Shown here in pieces: positions 37,810 to 37,828 of a stretch of 37,828 nucleotides of DNA. The position numbers were made by a program, and so were the translations under genes. Source of the stretch: Candidatus Poribacteria bacterium (GTDB taxonomy: Bacteria; Poribacteria; WGA-4E; WGA-3G); assembly GCA_003635195.1 (NCBI GenBank), contig PYIY01000192.1, forward strand, positions 1-37,828, written 5' to 3'. The notes beneath the pieces are model-generated. The model made no database searches. It saw only the letters and a program-made list of their open reading frames with translations, and was not told where the DNA came from. Each line of letters begins with the position of its first letter. Positions within the stretch are counted from its first letter, which is position 1.

Positions 37810-37828
37810 CTTATAAACTTTTTTCAAA

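Larger units (their letters stand above)
36824..37828 (+). mobile_element. IS982-family insertion sequence
   Basis: About 1005 bp around a complete transposase. Candidate terminal repeats TTTGATAAATAGTTGAAAG (36824-36842) and the reverse complement of 37810-37828 agree at 13 of 19 positions. The right end coincides with the window edge, so the repeat and any target duplication may extend beyond it. Confidence 0.65.

Overview
The window looks like a chromosome segment of an uncultured bacterium, most likely Candidatus Poribacteria or a close relative. The main evidence is the secreted WD40 protein at 5151-7283, which ends in a dockerin pair and an 'NYPNPFNPETWIPYQL' FlgD-like/sorting-type tail, a combination I associate with that group. 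Several families of short palindromic repeats fill the intergenic gaps, and small lineage-specific ORFs sit inside operons. The phylum call is from recollection of protein style, not from a search.

Layout. (1) 1-1937: an IS200/IS605-type element with a complete tnpB (minus strand) and no tnpA. It has truncated the ORF at its right end. Upstream lie a second copy of its leader/left-end structure and extra RE-type hairpins. (2) 1938-5150: a GT9 heptosyltransferase, a hypothetical membrane protein, a small conserved protein, and a DUF3883 gene remnant disrupted by a 112-bp MITE. (3) 5151-7907: the WD40-cohesin-dockerin-sorting protein, then a repeat-rich gap. (4) 7908-11242: a CopA-type copper ATPase and a Gfo/Idh/MocA oxidoreductase.

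(5) 11410-29174 (minus strand): a respiratory complex I locus transcribed nuoA-B-C-D-[VOC]-[76 aa]-E-F-[coiled coil]-G-H-J-K-L-[DUF5069 x2]-M-[NhaD-type antiporter]-N. The locus is complete except for nuoI, which is absent between nuoH and nuoJ. Insertions include a Na+/H+ antiporter between nuoM and nuoN, two near-identical DUF5069 genes between nuoL and nuoM, and a frameshifted coiled-coil membrane protein between nuoF and nuoG. The module suggests NADH oxidation coupled to ion translocation, possibly with sodium/proton exchange.

(6) 29406-34962: a divergent single-chain nuclease-methyltransferase (Type ISP/IIG-like) with a probable leaderless promoter, a 138-bp MITE, two tandem secreted paralogs with their own promoter, and pdxH. 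(7) 35166-37828: a TrkH potassium transporter and a complete IS982-type transposase, whose right end coincides with the window edge.

No rRNA, tRNA or CRISPR array was seen.
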